From assembly GCA_001931875.2 (NCBI GenBank), contig MSJH02000405.1:1-13503 (forward strand): 13,503 nt of DNA, written 5' to 3'. Positions 1 through 8,409 of this stretch are shown here, in pieces (within the stretch, counting starts at the first letter, position 1; every line of letters starts with the position of its first letter). Under the pieces are notes generated by a model, which was given only the letters and a program-made list of their open reading frames with translations, made no database searches and was not told where the DNA came from. This DNA comes from Byssochlamys sp. IMV 00236 (lineage: Eukaryota > Ascomycota > Eurotiomycetes > Eurotiales > Thermoascaceae). Position numbers and translations under genes: made by a program.

Positions 1-169
1 CCTGTTAATATTACGAAAATATTCTTGGCGACGACGAATTTACATTTCATGCAATATGAATTTTGTTCTGACCATGGGTGTATTTATTTTCGATCACAGG
101 CGAATTTACTTTCCGGAAAGAGTGTATAACACTGTGTAAATCAGTGCTTTTTCATTTTGCTTTATTTTT

Positions 170-1362
170 ATGCGTTTCAAAGCTTCCGCTAATAATCCTG
201 TTGGTCTATACAGTAAGTTGTAAGCATAGCACAATTATATGCAAGCTTTTAAATTTGCTATTAGAGATTGCTCAAACCTTGGAGAAACTTGGTCCGACAG
301 TGATCATGGCAATGTCAATAGAAACAATCATGTTTATCCGACACAGAGATCATGATGCTGGAATTCAAGCATGGATGTAAATAGATTGTATTTATACACA
401 CACATATATATATATATATTATATCTTTGCTGACTAACCATATCTTGTAGAAAACTGCAACCAGTAAGAAAGCACTATAGAACACACGTATATAGTATAG
501 CTTATTATTACTATAGCAATCACTTTTTACAAATTATAGAATTGAAAGTGCCAACAATAATGAAATCAATCTATTCTTTCGTGTGAGCGACTTGCTTTAC
601 ATTAGCAAAGTTGCGCAGCAAGCAACCAATATCATGATCAACCTGAGATTAAGAGACGGCCAACCTTATCTCAACTGGAAAATGACGTTACAAGTAAACC
701 AGAGATAATAGTAAATTCATTTATATCTAACCTTTTATACGAACATAGGATCGAAATGGATCCTCTATGGAATCTGTTCAGGAATTAGGAGTCAGCCTTA
801 TCTCTCCAGATAGAATGGTGTACATCAAAGAGCCAAGAACCTTGGGCATTCCACACGTAAAGAAAAAGAAAAAGAAAAAGAGATGAATTGACTATTTAAT
901 AGATAAAGGGGGAAAATGAAAACCAATATTCTTTAGACTTATATCCTTTTGCCTAATGTATCTACACTTAAACCTGTAGCAGAGAGGCTAAAATCACTTT
1001 CAAAATATCTCACATTATCTGCCAACATGAACGGTGTCTTTAAGATGACGATCGAAACAGTCAATTGTGAATGTGAAGCGATATTTGAAGGATTGGAGAA
1101 CCCTCAACTAGAAGGACAGCAGCCAAGTGAGGATGTAAATGAATTTGCTCATGTACGTATTGCGAGTGACGACTTTGTAAGCTTTTTAAACTGTTATCAT
1201 TTGGATCCCCAAAACGTGGTTTGTTCGATTACGGATGATCTACAGCTTGTATTCTACGTTTATATGATTATTGATACATATCAAGCACATGAAGCGCCTA
1301 TTCGTCCTATTCACTCACCACAGACTATCATGACCTGTCATGTCCCTGCTTATTATGAATAA
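170..1362 (+). CDS. HUS1: HUS1-like checkpoint clamp subunit (6 exons, 292 aa)
   Basis: Spliced model: exons 170-212, 265-376, 451-463, 517-693, 749-856 and 937-1362, all with GT..AG introns of 52-80 nt and matching phases. The product starts MRFKA, like the MKFRA start of animal HUS1. A segment at about residues 57-78 (QSLFTNYRIES, then ANNNEI) matches the conserved HUS1 block before the central strand. The C-terminal half resembles the second PCNA-like lobe (LLPNVSTLKPVAERLKSLS, then NMNGVFKM.IETV). Length is close to the roughly 280 aa of animal HUS1. In known systems HUS1 forms the nuclear RAD9-RAD1-HUS1 ring that is loaded at damaged DNA and activates ATR/Mec1 signalling. The start is chosen because it gives the family N-terminus; no in-frame alternative does. 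The third exon is only 13 nt. The family call is firm; exon edges rest on splice sites and homology recalled from memory. Confidence 0.93.
396..419. repeat. AC/AT dinucleotide microsatellite in HUS1 intron 2
   Basis: A short run of AC/CA units passes into about eight AT units inside the intron spanning 377-450. It lies between the donor GTAAAT at 377 and the branch-like CTAAC near 434-438, so length changes would alter only intron size. Confidence 0.85.
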
Positions 1363-1363
1363 A
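1358..1363 (+). terminator. Possible poly(A) signal of HUS1 overlapping the stop codon
   Basis: AATAAA overlaps the TAA stop at 1360-1362. Only 116 bp separate this stop from the next start codon, so a very early 3' end is plausible. No cleavage site can be seen. Confidence 0.4.
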
Positions 1364-1478
1364 AGAAAGCGGATGCTGAATTTATATTTCCACGTTTTTC
1401 CTTTTTTTGACAACGTCCTCTTCCTTTTTTTTGAACTGAATATATATACCCCTCCTCTCCCCCTTCATTATTTTCATC
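1363..1478 (+). promoter_or_regulatory. Short intergenic promoter with TATA-like box
   Basis: This 116-bp spacer must hold both the 3' end of HUS1 and the promoter of the CHY gene. TATATATACC at 1441-1450 lies about 30 bp before the ATG at 1479 and is followed by a C/T-rich stretch, the layout of a core fungal promoter with a short leader. Function is inferred from position. Confidence 0.5.
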
Positions 1479-2005
1479 ATGTGTAAACATATTCTTAATG
1501 CTCAAGTAAAAAGACTTGCAAGAGTCAAGATGAACAAGACTGACTGATCTATTAGGTTTCTATTCGAGCACCTTGTTGTAAAAAATGGTTTGACTGTGCC
1601 GAATGTCATGCTGCAGTTTCAGATCATCCCTTGAGAAAAACAAACGAAATGGTATTTGCTTGTAAAAAGTGTAAGAAGGCTTTTCGTAAAGATATGACGT
1701 AAGTAGTTTATACATTAATGACATTTACAGCATGTTGATGATGTTTTATAAAAGTGATTATGAAGATGAAGATGAATACTGCCCACACTGTGACAACCAT
1801 TATGTACTAGATGCTGTCACACCTGAGGCCACATTGGGTATCGAAACGGAAGATATTCGTGTAGATAATAGGTAACAGAATACATACTAATGTGTAACTA
1901 CATGCTTAAAACAATTCAAATAGGGTAATCAGGGATGATCGTGTTAGATCCAAACAAGGGCCCACGAGTATCTTTGATGTTGATGCATCTAATATATTGG
2001 GTTAA
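1479..2005 (+). CDS. CHY-type zinc-finger protein (4 exons, 122 aa)
   Basis: Exons 1479-1505, 1556-1698, 1755-1871 and 1924-2005. The protein opens MCKHILNAQ, then RAPCCKKWFDCAECH (residues 13-27), a D-H-P-L motif (32-35), CKKC (45-48), and after the third exon junction EYCPHC (64-69). C2, H4, C16, C17, C23, C26, H27, C45, C48, C66 and C69 are the likely zinc ligands of a CHY zinc finger, the fold also found in yeast Hot13 and the N-terminus of RCHY1. No RING follows, so this is the small stand-alone fungal type. Its tail (IRDDRV, then SIFDVDASNILG) also fits fungal homologues as I recall them. The molecular function of this small class is not well established; zinc or redox roles in mitochondria are known for Hot13 only. 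The acceptor of intron 2 is uncertain (1754 preferred, 1730 also in frame). Confidence 0.92.
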
Positions 2006-2044
2006 ACATAACTGGGTTATACAAACAAGAGAGAACATTTTAGA

Positions 2045-2050
2045 AATAAA
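2045..2050 (+). terminator. Possible poly(A) signal of the CHY gene
   Basis: AATAAA lies 40 nt after the TAA stop of the CHY gene and just before the pyrimidine tract upstream of the bHLH gene. It fits the 3' end of the former by position only. Confidence 0.45.
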
Positions 2051-2060
2051 AAGGGCATAG

Positions 2061-2101
2061 TCTATTTCTTTTCTTTCTTTTTTTCTTCTTCTTCTTTGTA
2101 G
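2061..2101 (+). promoter_or_regulatory. Pyrimidine tract ending in TTTGTAG before the bHLH start codon
   Basis: About 38 nt of almost pure T/C end in TTTGTAG, two nt before the ATG at 2104. This may be a CT-rich core promoter. It may also be the polypyrimidine tract and acceptor of a 5'-UTR intron, which would place the transcription start upstream, possibly inside the CHY gene. The sequence alone cannot decide. Confidence 0.45.
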
Positions 2102-2103
2102 AA

Positions 2104-2870
2104 ATGATTTGGCGTACAATGGATAATTACCAACTGATGGAAAGTAAAAGTCACTTGACGGAACAGAATTCGTTATTTATGAATCTTACACCTGAAATAC
2201 AAAAGAAGAAGGAACCAAAGCGACTGACGACAGCTTATAAGGTCAATGGTGTCAATATCCTGAACAGGTATATATCGTAGACTGAATCTCACCTGAGACT
2301 AAACGTCTACACTCAGAAAAAACCTGGACAGCAAGACAGTGATTGAGAGAATACAGAAACGTAGAGAGAATCATAATTATATCGAAAGACGTAGAAGAAA
2401 TTATATGAATAACACCATTTGGGAGTTATCCAAAGTGATCCCAAATGCATGTGCTCCTGGCCAGAAGCCAAACAAGGCCAATGTTCTGAAGCTGGCATTG
2501 GAACATATTTTGGCAAGTTCATGTTTAGGGTTGCATCCGTCTGGTCTAACATAATTTTTTCCTTTTACAGGATTTACAAGCAGAAAATCAAGCAATCAGG
2601 CACCAATTAAGACATTATCAACCCTTTCTCCACGATCATACAGATACACAAATGAATATAAATACTAATTTGGACGTATTACATTGTTCAAGTACAACAA
2701 ACAGTATTCATAGTAACAGTAGTAGTCAAAGTAACAACTATAGTATCCATAGTAACAGCAGCAGTGCAACCAACTCACCATCTGTTCCATCTGAATCTAA
2801 CTTTCCTTCTATGCCTAAACCGATTCTTCCATTTATAAACTATTATGAAAAACCCTTAAACTATTATTGA
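2104..2870 (+). CDS. bHLH transcription factor, class B type (3 exons, 219 aa)
   Basis: Exons 2104-2267, 2317-2512 and 2571-2870. Residues 69-120 form a basic helix-loop-helix domain: KRRENHNYIERRRRN is the basic region, then helix 1 (TIWELSKVIP), a loop ending KPNKANVLK, and helix 2 (LALEHIL), continuing across the last intron into DLQAENQAIRHQL, a short coiled coil. H74, E78 and R82 are the class-B residues that in Max, USF and MITF read the CACGTG E-box, so a nuclear dimeric E-box binder is expected. The basic region most resembles the MITF/TFE group by eye. The N-terminal 60 residues are basic and uncharacterised. The tail is Ser/Asn-rich with two copies of SIHSNSSS (165-172, 178-185). 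The second intron starts with GC. An alternative in-frame start is at 2119. Targets cannot be inferred. Confidence 0.9.
2513..2570 (+). other. GC-AG intron in the bHLH gene
   Basis: The donor reads TTG|GCAAGT and the acceptor CCTTTTACAG, with a branch-like TCTAAC near 2545-2550. Only this junction joins helix 2 (EHIL) to DLQAEN in phase 0. GC donors normally keep AAGT, as seen here. Without splicing the frame runs through the intron to a TAA and loses the coiled coil and tail. Confidence 0.8.
2703..2765 (+). repeat. In-gene repeat encoding SIHSNSSS twice
   Basis: Two 24-nt units, 2703-2726 and 2742-2765, lie 39 nt apart and encode the same eight residues with third-position differences (for example ATT/ATC and AGT/AGC). 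This fits local duplication followed by drift in a low-complexity tail. Confidence 0.75.
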
Positions 2871-2883
2871 AATTTTTGTATAT

Positions 2884-2889
2884 AATAAA
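2884..2889 (+). terminator. Possible poly(A) signal of the bHLH gene
   Basis: AATAAA lies 14 nt after the TGA stop at 2868-2870, in AT-rich sequence. This is a usual position for a compact fungal gene. Confidence 0.5.
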
Positions 2890-3737
2890 TTCATTAGGTT
2901 TGCTATATAAACGTAACATTAAAACCAGCCAATAGGAATAATAAAAGCTACGGCGCGCATTCATATCTCCTCTTTTAACTATTTGAGGCAAATACTACTT
3001 TTTAAAGCAAAAAAGACCCTAAATAAACATAAAATTTTTGTTGTAATACAAATGCTAACAAAAGACTGCATGTGAAGATATTGCCGTTCTTGACCCAGAC
3101 GTTGTGTAAAACCTACATTTTACTAGAAGGAACTCCTTATTTGGCTAGTATCCGTTGCTAACCATCCCCCTCTTTCTCTTTTTCTTTTTGTTTGTAAAAT
3201 AAAATGAGTCTAGATTTGTTTAACCTAAACTAGTACATTTTATGCAAATCTATTTTCTGTACCATGTATCCTATGCAACTTACGTAGTGGATACACACAT
3301 CTTATAAACACAGAGTTAGCAAACCTTCCACAGCATAATAGGATCCACGAATTGTGTCTGGAAGGCAGTAGTAGTTTTTTTAGGATGGGATCACAGCATT
3401 AGTACATATAAAGAACACCAAGAATGAAAGTCATTACTGAATAAGACGTCATTATTCAAGTAGTACGACACAATATGTGTTTCAACAGACTTCTACAGAA
3501 ACGAATTCATGTAATTTAGCTCAAGGGTGAGAAGCCAGTGCTTTCTACTGAATGTTTATAAGTCATATAGTGAAAACTTAAAGTATACAAAGGCACTCAG
3601 CCCTGTCTTCATGCCGTGTTCGACTTTCTCTTCATCCTTTTTCCTTTGATCTGCTACTGAACTTTGTGATTTGCTTGACCTTGCTATGCAAAGAGAGTAA
3701 TCCGTAAGGCAATTGTTGCTACCATTGTCATTTAGTG

Positions 3738-3896
3738 CTAAAATTGAAAGATCCTGGCTTCTTCTTCACATTTTTGATCTCTCTCGGTATCTTCTTTAAA
3801 AGATCCAACATATTGTTTATCCACTGCTACTCGCTGATAAACTGTTTCTATCATAGTCTTAGTATCCACTTTTGTAATATAAATCGAGCTTATCAT
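3738..3896 (-). pseudogene. Unrecognised 52-aa charged ORF, possible gene relic
   Basis: An ATG-to-TAG frame rich in Glu, Lys and Asp. It contains the stretch VDTKTMIETVYQRVAVDKQY and ends in a charged segment before the stop. Just upstream in another frame lies GDGHFKRAKQQGQEDLLT, ended by a stop, so the two may be broken parts of one older frame. I do not recognise a family. Protein-like composition is the only support, and chance is quite possible. Confidence 0.2.
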
Positions 3897-4953
3897 GTAA
3901 GTAAATCTTCTTGACCTTGCTGCTTAGCACGCTTGAAGTGTCCATCTCCAGTTATCAGTTACCCCAAAGCGAACTATAAAGATACATAAGCTTTCTAAAG
4001 TGCCAAAAAGTCATGTTATTTATGTTTTTATATTGAGCAAACACTCTAACAAGCTTTGTTAGTAATAGTCTAACCGTTTAACCGAAACAAGTAACATATA
4101 CATTGATGAATACTGTGGTAGATGCTGTATAAAGTTCAGACATCGTGCATAGTCTTTAGTTTTCCAAATGAGCGTAATTTGTATTACTTGAACAAGCTGG
4201 TTATCTCATAGATAAGAAATGACATAGTCACATTGGACTTCAAGGTATACTGGAAGTCGAAGGTTTGAAGTATCTACTTGTATTTGATATGGGATATGAT
4301 GAACAAAATGGGATAGAAATTTATTTCTTGTGTCGTATGCAAGTAATGTATAATTAAATAAGAACAACACTACGCACACTAGGAACTCCACGAGATGGAG
4401 ATAATAGCCTATGATGTCGTCAACAAAGCATTTGAATGTGTGGCACCACGCTAAACACACGACTTTATAAAGTTGCCATCTTGGCTTGTTTCTTTTAAAG
4501 AAGGAGATAAATAAACATTTTATTTTAATTTTATGTTGTCAGTTCCATCAACAAAGAATCAAGATCAATCGCGTGTAATTACATTAAAGAATATACTACT
4601 GGACAACCTCAGGTTAGGTAGCCACTTTGGTAGTGTGAAGATGTATAGTAACAGCATAAGTAGCGCCCGTAGCATTAATCTTCTCATGGATTTCCTCGTG
4701 CGCGTAGTGCTCACCTTAAATAAAATAGCGCAGTATTAGTTTATCACTGAATGTCTGAAGAAAATGTTTATAACTTACGGTTAATGAGTGCGATGGGACT
4801 GTTGAAGGGTTGGAAAAGGAGCTAATAAAAGGGGAAAAAGGTGGTTAAGGATTTGTTTGCAAAGAAAGAATCAGTAGTATTTGCGTACCGTAAGCTTAAA
4901 TTTTTTCATAGAATTTGTGGTTAAAGGGGTAAAAGTGGAGGATTGCGGTCGCT

Positions 4954-5289
4954 TTAAGGACGGCTCAGAAAAATGAATGTACTGATAGAACAATTTAGAG
5001 ACAGTGTAAAACTATTAAAGCTAAGACTTATCTTGATTTGGTCTATATAGCGACCAACCTGTGATTTCAATGAAGCTGGAATGAGTGAACAGCGCATGAC
5101 TTGGTATAAAGAAAAGGCATATTCTTCTTTCATAGTTTTGAATAGCCTTTGATTAAGGAACGTAAGAGGGCGAGCAGAAAGATAGTCATTGAATGACCAC
5201 TTGCTTACTTCACGGCATGCCAAGTAATGATCGACTGGGAGAGCCCAGAGAGCAGGGAAATAAGAGAATGTAGATTGATGACTCACCAC
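4954..5289 (-). pseudogene. Unrecognised 111-aa ORF, possible decayed mobile-element piece
   Basis: The frame opens with GTG (GTG AGT CAT), so its 5' end is probably not real. Residues about 9-70 look protein-like, with many aromatic and charged positions (for example WSFNDYLSARPLTFLNQRLF and MKEEYAFSLYQVM). The last third becomes low-complexity Ser/Leu/Phe. No family is recognised. It shares strand with the transposon relics next door, so a mobile-element origin is possible but unproven. GTGAGT at the start could also be a splice donor read on the minus strand. Confidence 0.25.
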
Positions 5290-5518
5290 TTTTAAATAGA
5301 TATTTGACTTTGAGAAAAAAAAGCGATTCAGGAGTCAAGTATTTGTTTATGTGTATACGTCTACACTCTCCTCCAATAAATGATTGCGAAAAAATCAGCT
5401 TAAATTTTTCCCAAGTTCAACTTCATGACTGCAAACACAAATGAAGAGGAGGGCTTCAGGGTGTTTGTAATAAAATGTTAGACATTTGAAATATATATAA
5501 TTAAAATATAGCTTTTAC

Positions 5519-6354
5519 TTAATAGCTTATATGCCTTTCTTTAACATCAATAACTGCTTGACATCTGGAGGTCATACTTGCAACAAGCTTCTCTGCCAGT
5601 TCAAGTGGCAACATTTTCCACTCATCGTGAAGGATATTCTCAAGCTGCTCTACATTGTGCATCTGCTGTCTTCTCTTGCGAACACATCACTCGATAGCCC
5701 ACCAAAAATTCTCTATCGGGTTCAAATCAAGACTTTGACTTGGTCAGTTTTCAAAGCCTTTGATTTGATGTCTTTGTTTGTATCACTTGGCTAGTTTACC
5801 ACTATGGCATGTAATGTCATCTTTTTGAAATATAAAGTCTCTCTTCTCTTCCTCTTTCAAGCTTTCAGACCAAGAAGGGAAATGGTCTTCTAGGCACTTG
5901 ATATATGCTTCCTGTTCGATGGAGCCTCTCAAAGTCACCCAAAGGACCAGCCGCTAGACCAGACGCAGCCCCAAACCATCACCAAACCCTTGCCAAACAT
6001 CAGGGTTGACATGATATAGTGCTCTTGGAAGCGCTCTCTTTCCTTCTTAATGGCTTTCCCAAAGCCATCATTCTCCATCGCAGTGAACTGAGATTCATCC
6101 GACCAGATCATATTTTTCCACTGGTCTATTGTCCAATCTTTCTGTTCCATGGCCCAGCAGCGTCTGCTGCACTTGTGAACGCTGGTGAATAAAGGTTTAT
6201 GAGCCTTGGAATAAAAACCATAATCCATCTCTTTTAAATGCTTCATAACTGTGTTAAGATAGACTTTGACTATAGTCCGAGCGAGCGTGCTTTCATGATA
6301 ATCAAATGGCGTGTGGCACTTCTTCAACCGTACTAGAAAAGACGGCATTTTCAT
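5519..6354 (-). pseudogene. Tc1/mariner-type transposase pseudogene, 5'-truncated
   Basis: In the first frame (6354 down to 5935) residues KHLKEMDYGFYSKAHKP, WKNMIWSDESQF and MVWGCVW match the Tc1 catalytic core; WSDE carries the first Asp. One extra base near 5938-5945 shifts the frame. The second frame continues with GSIEQEAYIKCLEDHFP, then FIFQKDDITCHSG (second Asp) and LDLNPIENFWW (third acidic residue), ending at a TAA at 5519-5521. In-frame TGA codons interrupt this second part. The usual N-terminal helix-turn-helix DNA-binding region (about 70-100 aa) is missing, because the sequence runs into the MULE remnant near 6320-6370. No terminal inverted repeats were found. Tc1 transposases cut and paste DNA at TA sites; this copy cannot encode a working one. 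Confidence 0.88.
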
Positions 6355-6369
6355 CGTTAACAGGAGTTA

Positions 6370-8271
6370 CATTCAGCCTTGAACATTCTGTAAAAGGTAC
6401 TTGAAATATATGATTGACAAGGAGAACACGTTTACAAAGCTGGAGGAGGCAGGGCATAAGCAACGATAAAGATAGCCGTTTCGAACTTCAATGTCATAAT
6501 GTAATATATCATGTGTAAAAGATCTACACTGAAACATATTATCTTCAATTTTCTCCAGCATACCACAAGTAATGTCATAATCAAGGATATCAACAGTTCT
6601 TCTTTTGCTCTATGACAGTCAATTTTACAGCGTGAAATCCGAATTTGCATTTAATGGCTCCTTGATAGTAATCACCAATAACAACTTGAGACAAAAGGTA
6701 AAACAACTTATCAACACGGGCAGAACGAGATGAGCCCAAATAGAAACACTCAATAGGTTGCGATATGATTTTATTAAATTATTAGTGTGGAAACTGGCAG
6801 ATAAACGCCAAGCTTTACACCATAGCTCCTTCTTAGGTAACCACATATCGTTAAATCAAGATAGAAATATCTGATAGTCCTTAAAGTTACCTTGGAATTG
6901 TTCGACAGCTTGATCAAATTCTTCGATATTTGAGAACATCATTTTACTCATGCTTAAACGTACATCATCTTGAATCCTCCTGATTTCCGTAGTGGAACCA
7001 GTGATTTTGATGTGTTTCTTAATATTCAACTCCCAGGCGTGCTTGATATGCCAGTGACATAACACAATGCCAACACTCTCTAAAGCTTCTTTAATAGCTG
7101 AAACCTCAGTTGCACTACAATCTATCATTACCCTTTTGACATTCAAATTGTATTGCGACTGAAGCCAGGTGAGCCATTGGTATACTGTAGGGATAATCTC
7201 GCGATCAGTAATGAAGAAGCAAACCGGGGCACCTTTATTCGTAATAGAGCTTCTAACAATAATGGAAAATAGAAAGCAACTCTTAGAAGGATTGTTAAAC
7301 AATTTACACGTTTTGTGTGTAGAATCAATACACCATTCTTCTGATTCTTCTAATAACTGAACAGGAAACAAAGCATGTAATTAATATCAATTCATATGCG
7401 CTTAAAAGTGTATTCAGCTTACTTTTTGTTATGGTAAAAACCATGAAACAAAGAATGAATCATCATCATGAGCTCTAAATAAAGTAGTATAGTTTTTCTC
7501 CTTCAAATAATCGATACATTTCTCTACACTTATTTTATCAATGGGATGCTTAGTCGACAATTTTGTCATGTGAGACTAAATGATATTTTGGACACCATGA
7601 TATGATATTAATAAGGATGCAGAAAAACCAAATCCGGGAGCAGAAATGATCTCATTGGGATTATCTTCATTCATTCTAAACAGGCTTTTGATGACCATCT
7701 AATCCATACAGTCATTTACGTGTTTCCGATCCATTACTTCAACTTTGGGAAATGTAAAGAAGTAATATCTTCGATATCGAATGGTTAGTGATCAGGCTGT
7801 TGCCAGTGAACTGTCACAGAAACAGAGCCATCATTCATTGTAATTTTTTAAGTTTTGCAGGGCAGCCAATTCTTCTAGACGTTCTTTGACGTGTCTGGGT
7901 AATAATTGCATCGTCCTTATGTGCATAAAAAGGTACATTTAGCTTATAAGCTTTACGAGACTTATTTCATGACGACTTGAAGTATTTGTAAACCATTGCT
8001 GCTCATCGTTGAATGTAAGCTTCACTTCTGATTCAGAATAGTTGGGGAGGAATCTTTGAATATACAAATCATGAAAGCTGTTACTCATTTTTTTGGGGAA
8101 AGGATGAAAAGGTTTCCATATGTTTGTAAAGCTTTTTACAAAAAGTGACTGCGAATATCTTTTAATTTCGCACCTCTCTATGTGGTATGCCCTTATTTTG
8201 CCCCCTTTCTGAACTTTAAATTCTTGGAGTGACCTTTTATTCTTTAATATTGTGATCATTAATTCTTCCAC
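6370..8271 (-). pseudogene. Mutator-like element (MULE) transposase pseudogene
   Basis: Pieces in order along the minus strand: a 5' frame (8271-7939) ending FNDEQQWFT; a shifted continuation with SRRIGCPAKL near 7860-7885, typical of the N-terminal FAR1/WRKY-like DNA-binding part; then, broken by stops and shifts, SVSVTVHWQQPDH. The longest open piece (7371-6856) is the MULE catalytic domain: EEWCIDSTHKTC (first Asp), APVCFFITDREI, RVMIDCSATEVSAI (second Asp), and LCHWHIKHAWE (the CxxH block). A stop near 6853 is followed by FHTNNLIKSY, where the third acidic residue is normally found. More frameshifts lead to CLCPASSSF and CKR, a SWIM-type zinc finger (C-x-C...C-x-H) with its His replaced. 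MULE transposases move DNA by cut and paste; this one is dead. Outer ends and terminal repeats were not resolved. Confidence 0.88.
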
Positions 8272-8409
8272 TTACTCCCCTTCATTAAAGAATAGTAAAC
8301 ATGTCTGAGAGCTTAGTTTTAGAACAATACACACCCTTTCCTAGGGAAACTACTGTTTACTTTTGTTCTTACATCTTTTGCGAGTACTAACAACAACAGC
8401 TATAAAATA
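8272..8409. other. Spacer between MULE and LINE relics
   Basis: About 140 bp with no coding signal. It should contain the 5' end of the MULE and the 3' break of the LINE fragment. Candidate terminal repeats could not be matched to anything on the far side. Confidence 0.4.

Larger units (their letters stand above)
2890..5518. other. AT-rich gene-free stretch with weak relics
   Basis: No complete gene, RNA gene or clear promoter is seen on either strand over about 2.6 kb. Open frames are short and lack recognisable motifs. The two most protein-like stretches are both on the minus strand (3738-3896 and 4954-5289) and are listed separately. A plus-strand frame at 4533-4739 and a minus-strand one at 4206-4460 show nothing I recognise. 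The stretch probably holds old, decayed insertions between the gene cluster and the transposon relics. Confidence 0.6.

Noticed and set aside
78..380. A separate 100-aa protein
   Set aside because: Its last third is HUS1 exon 2 read in the right frame; the first part is leader and intron sequence. The real start is at 170 and is spliced in.
1916..2119. Minus-strand ORF between the CHY and bHLH genes
   Set aside because: Low-complexity Arg/Lys product of the pyrimidine tract, antisense to exon 4 of the CHY gene.
5531..5794. Plus-strand ORF of 87 aa
   Set aside because: It is the antisense of the Tc1 C-terminal region, which has clear motifs on the minus strand.
5519..5945. A variant genetic code with TGA as Trp
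   Set aside because: The bHLH gene ends in TGA, and the HUS1 and CHY genes use TGG for conserved Trp. The Tc1 copy also has a frameshift, so decay is enough.
5480..6400. Terminal inverted repeats and TA duplication of the Tc1 element
   Set aside because: I compared both flanks by eye and found no matching repeat; the 5' side is lost at the MULE junction.
7169..7360. Plus-strand ORF of 63 aa
   Set aside because: It is antisense to the MULE catalytic domain.
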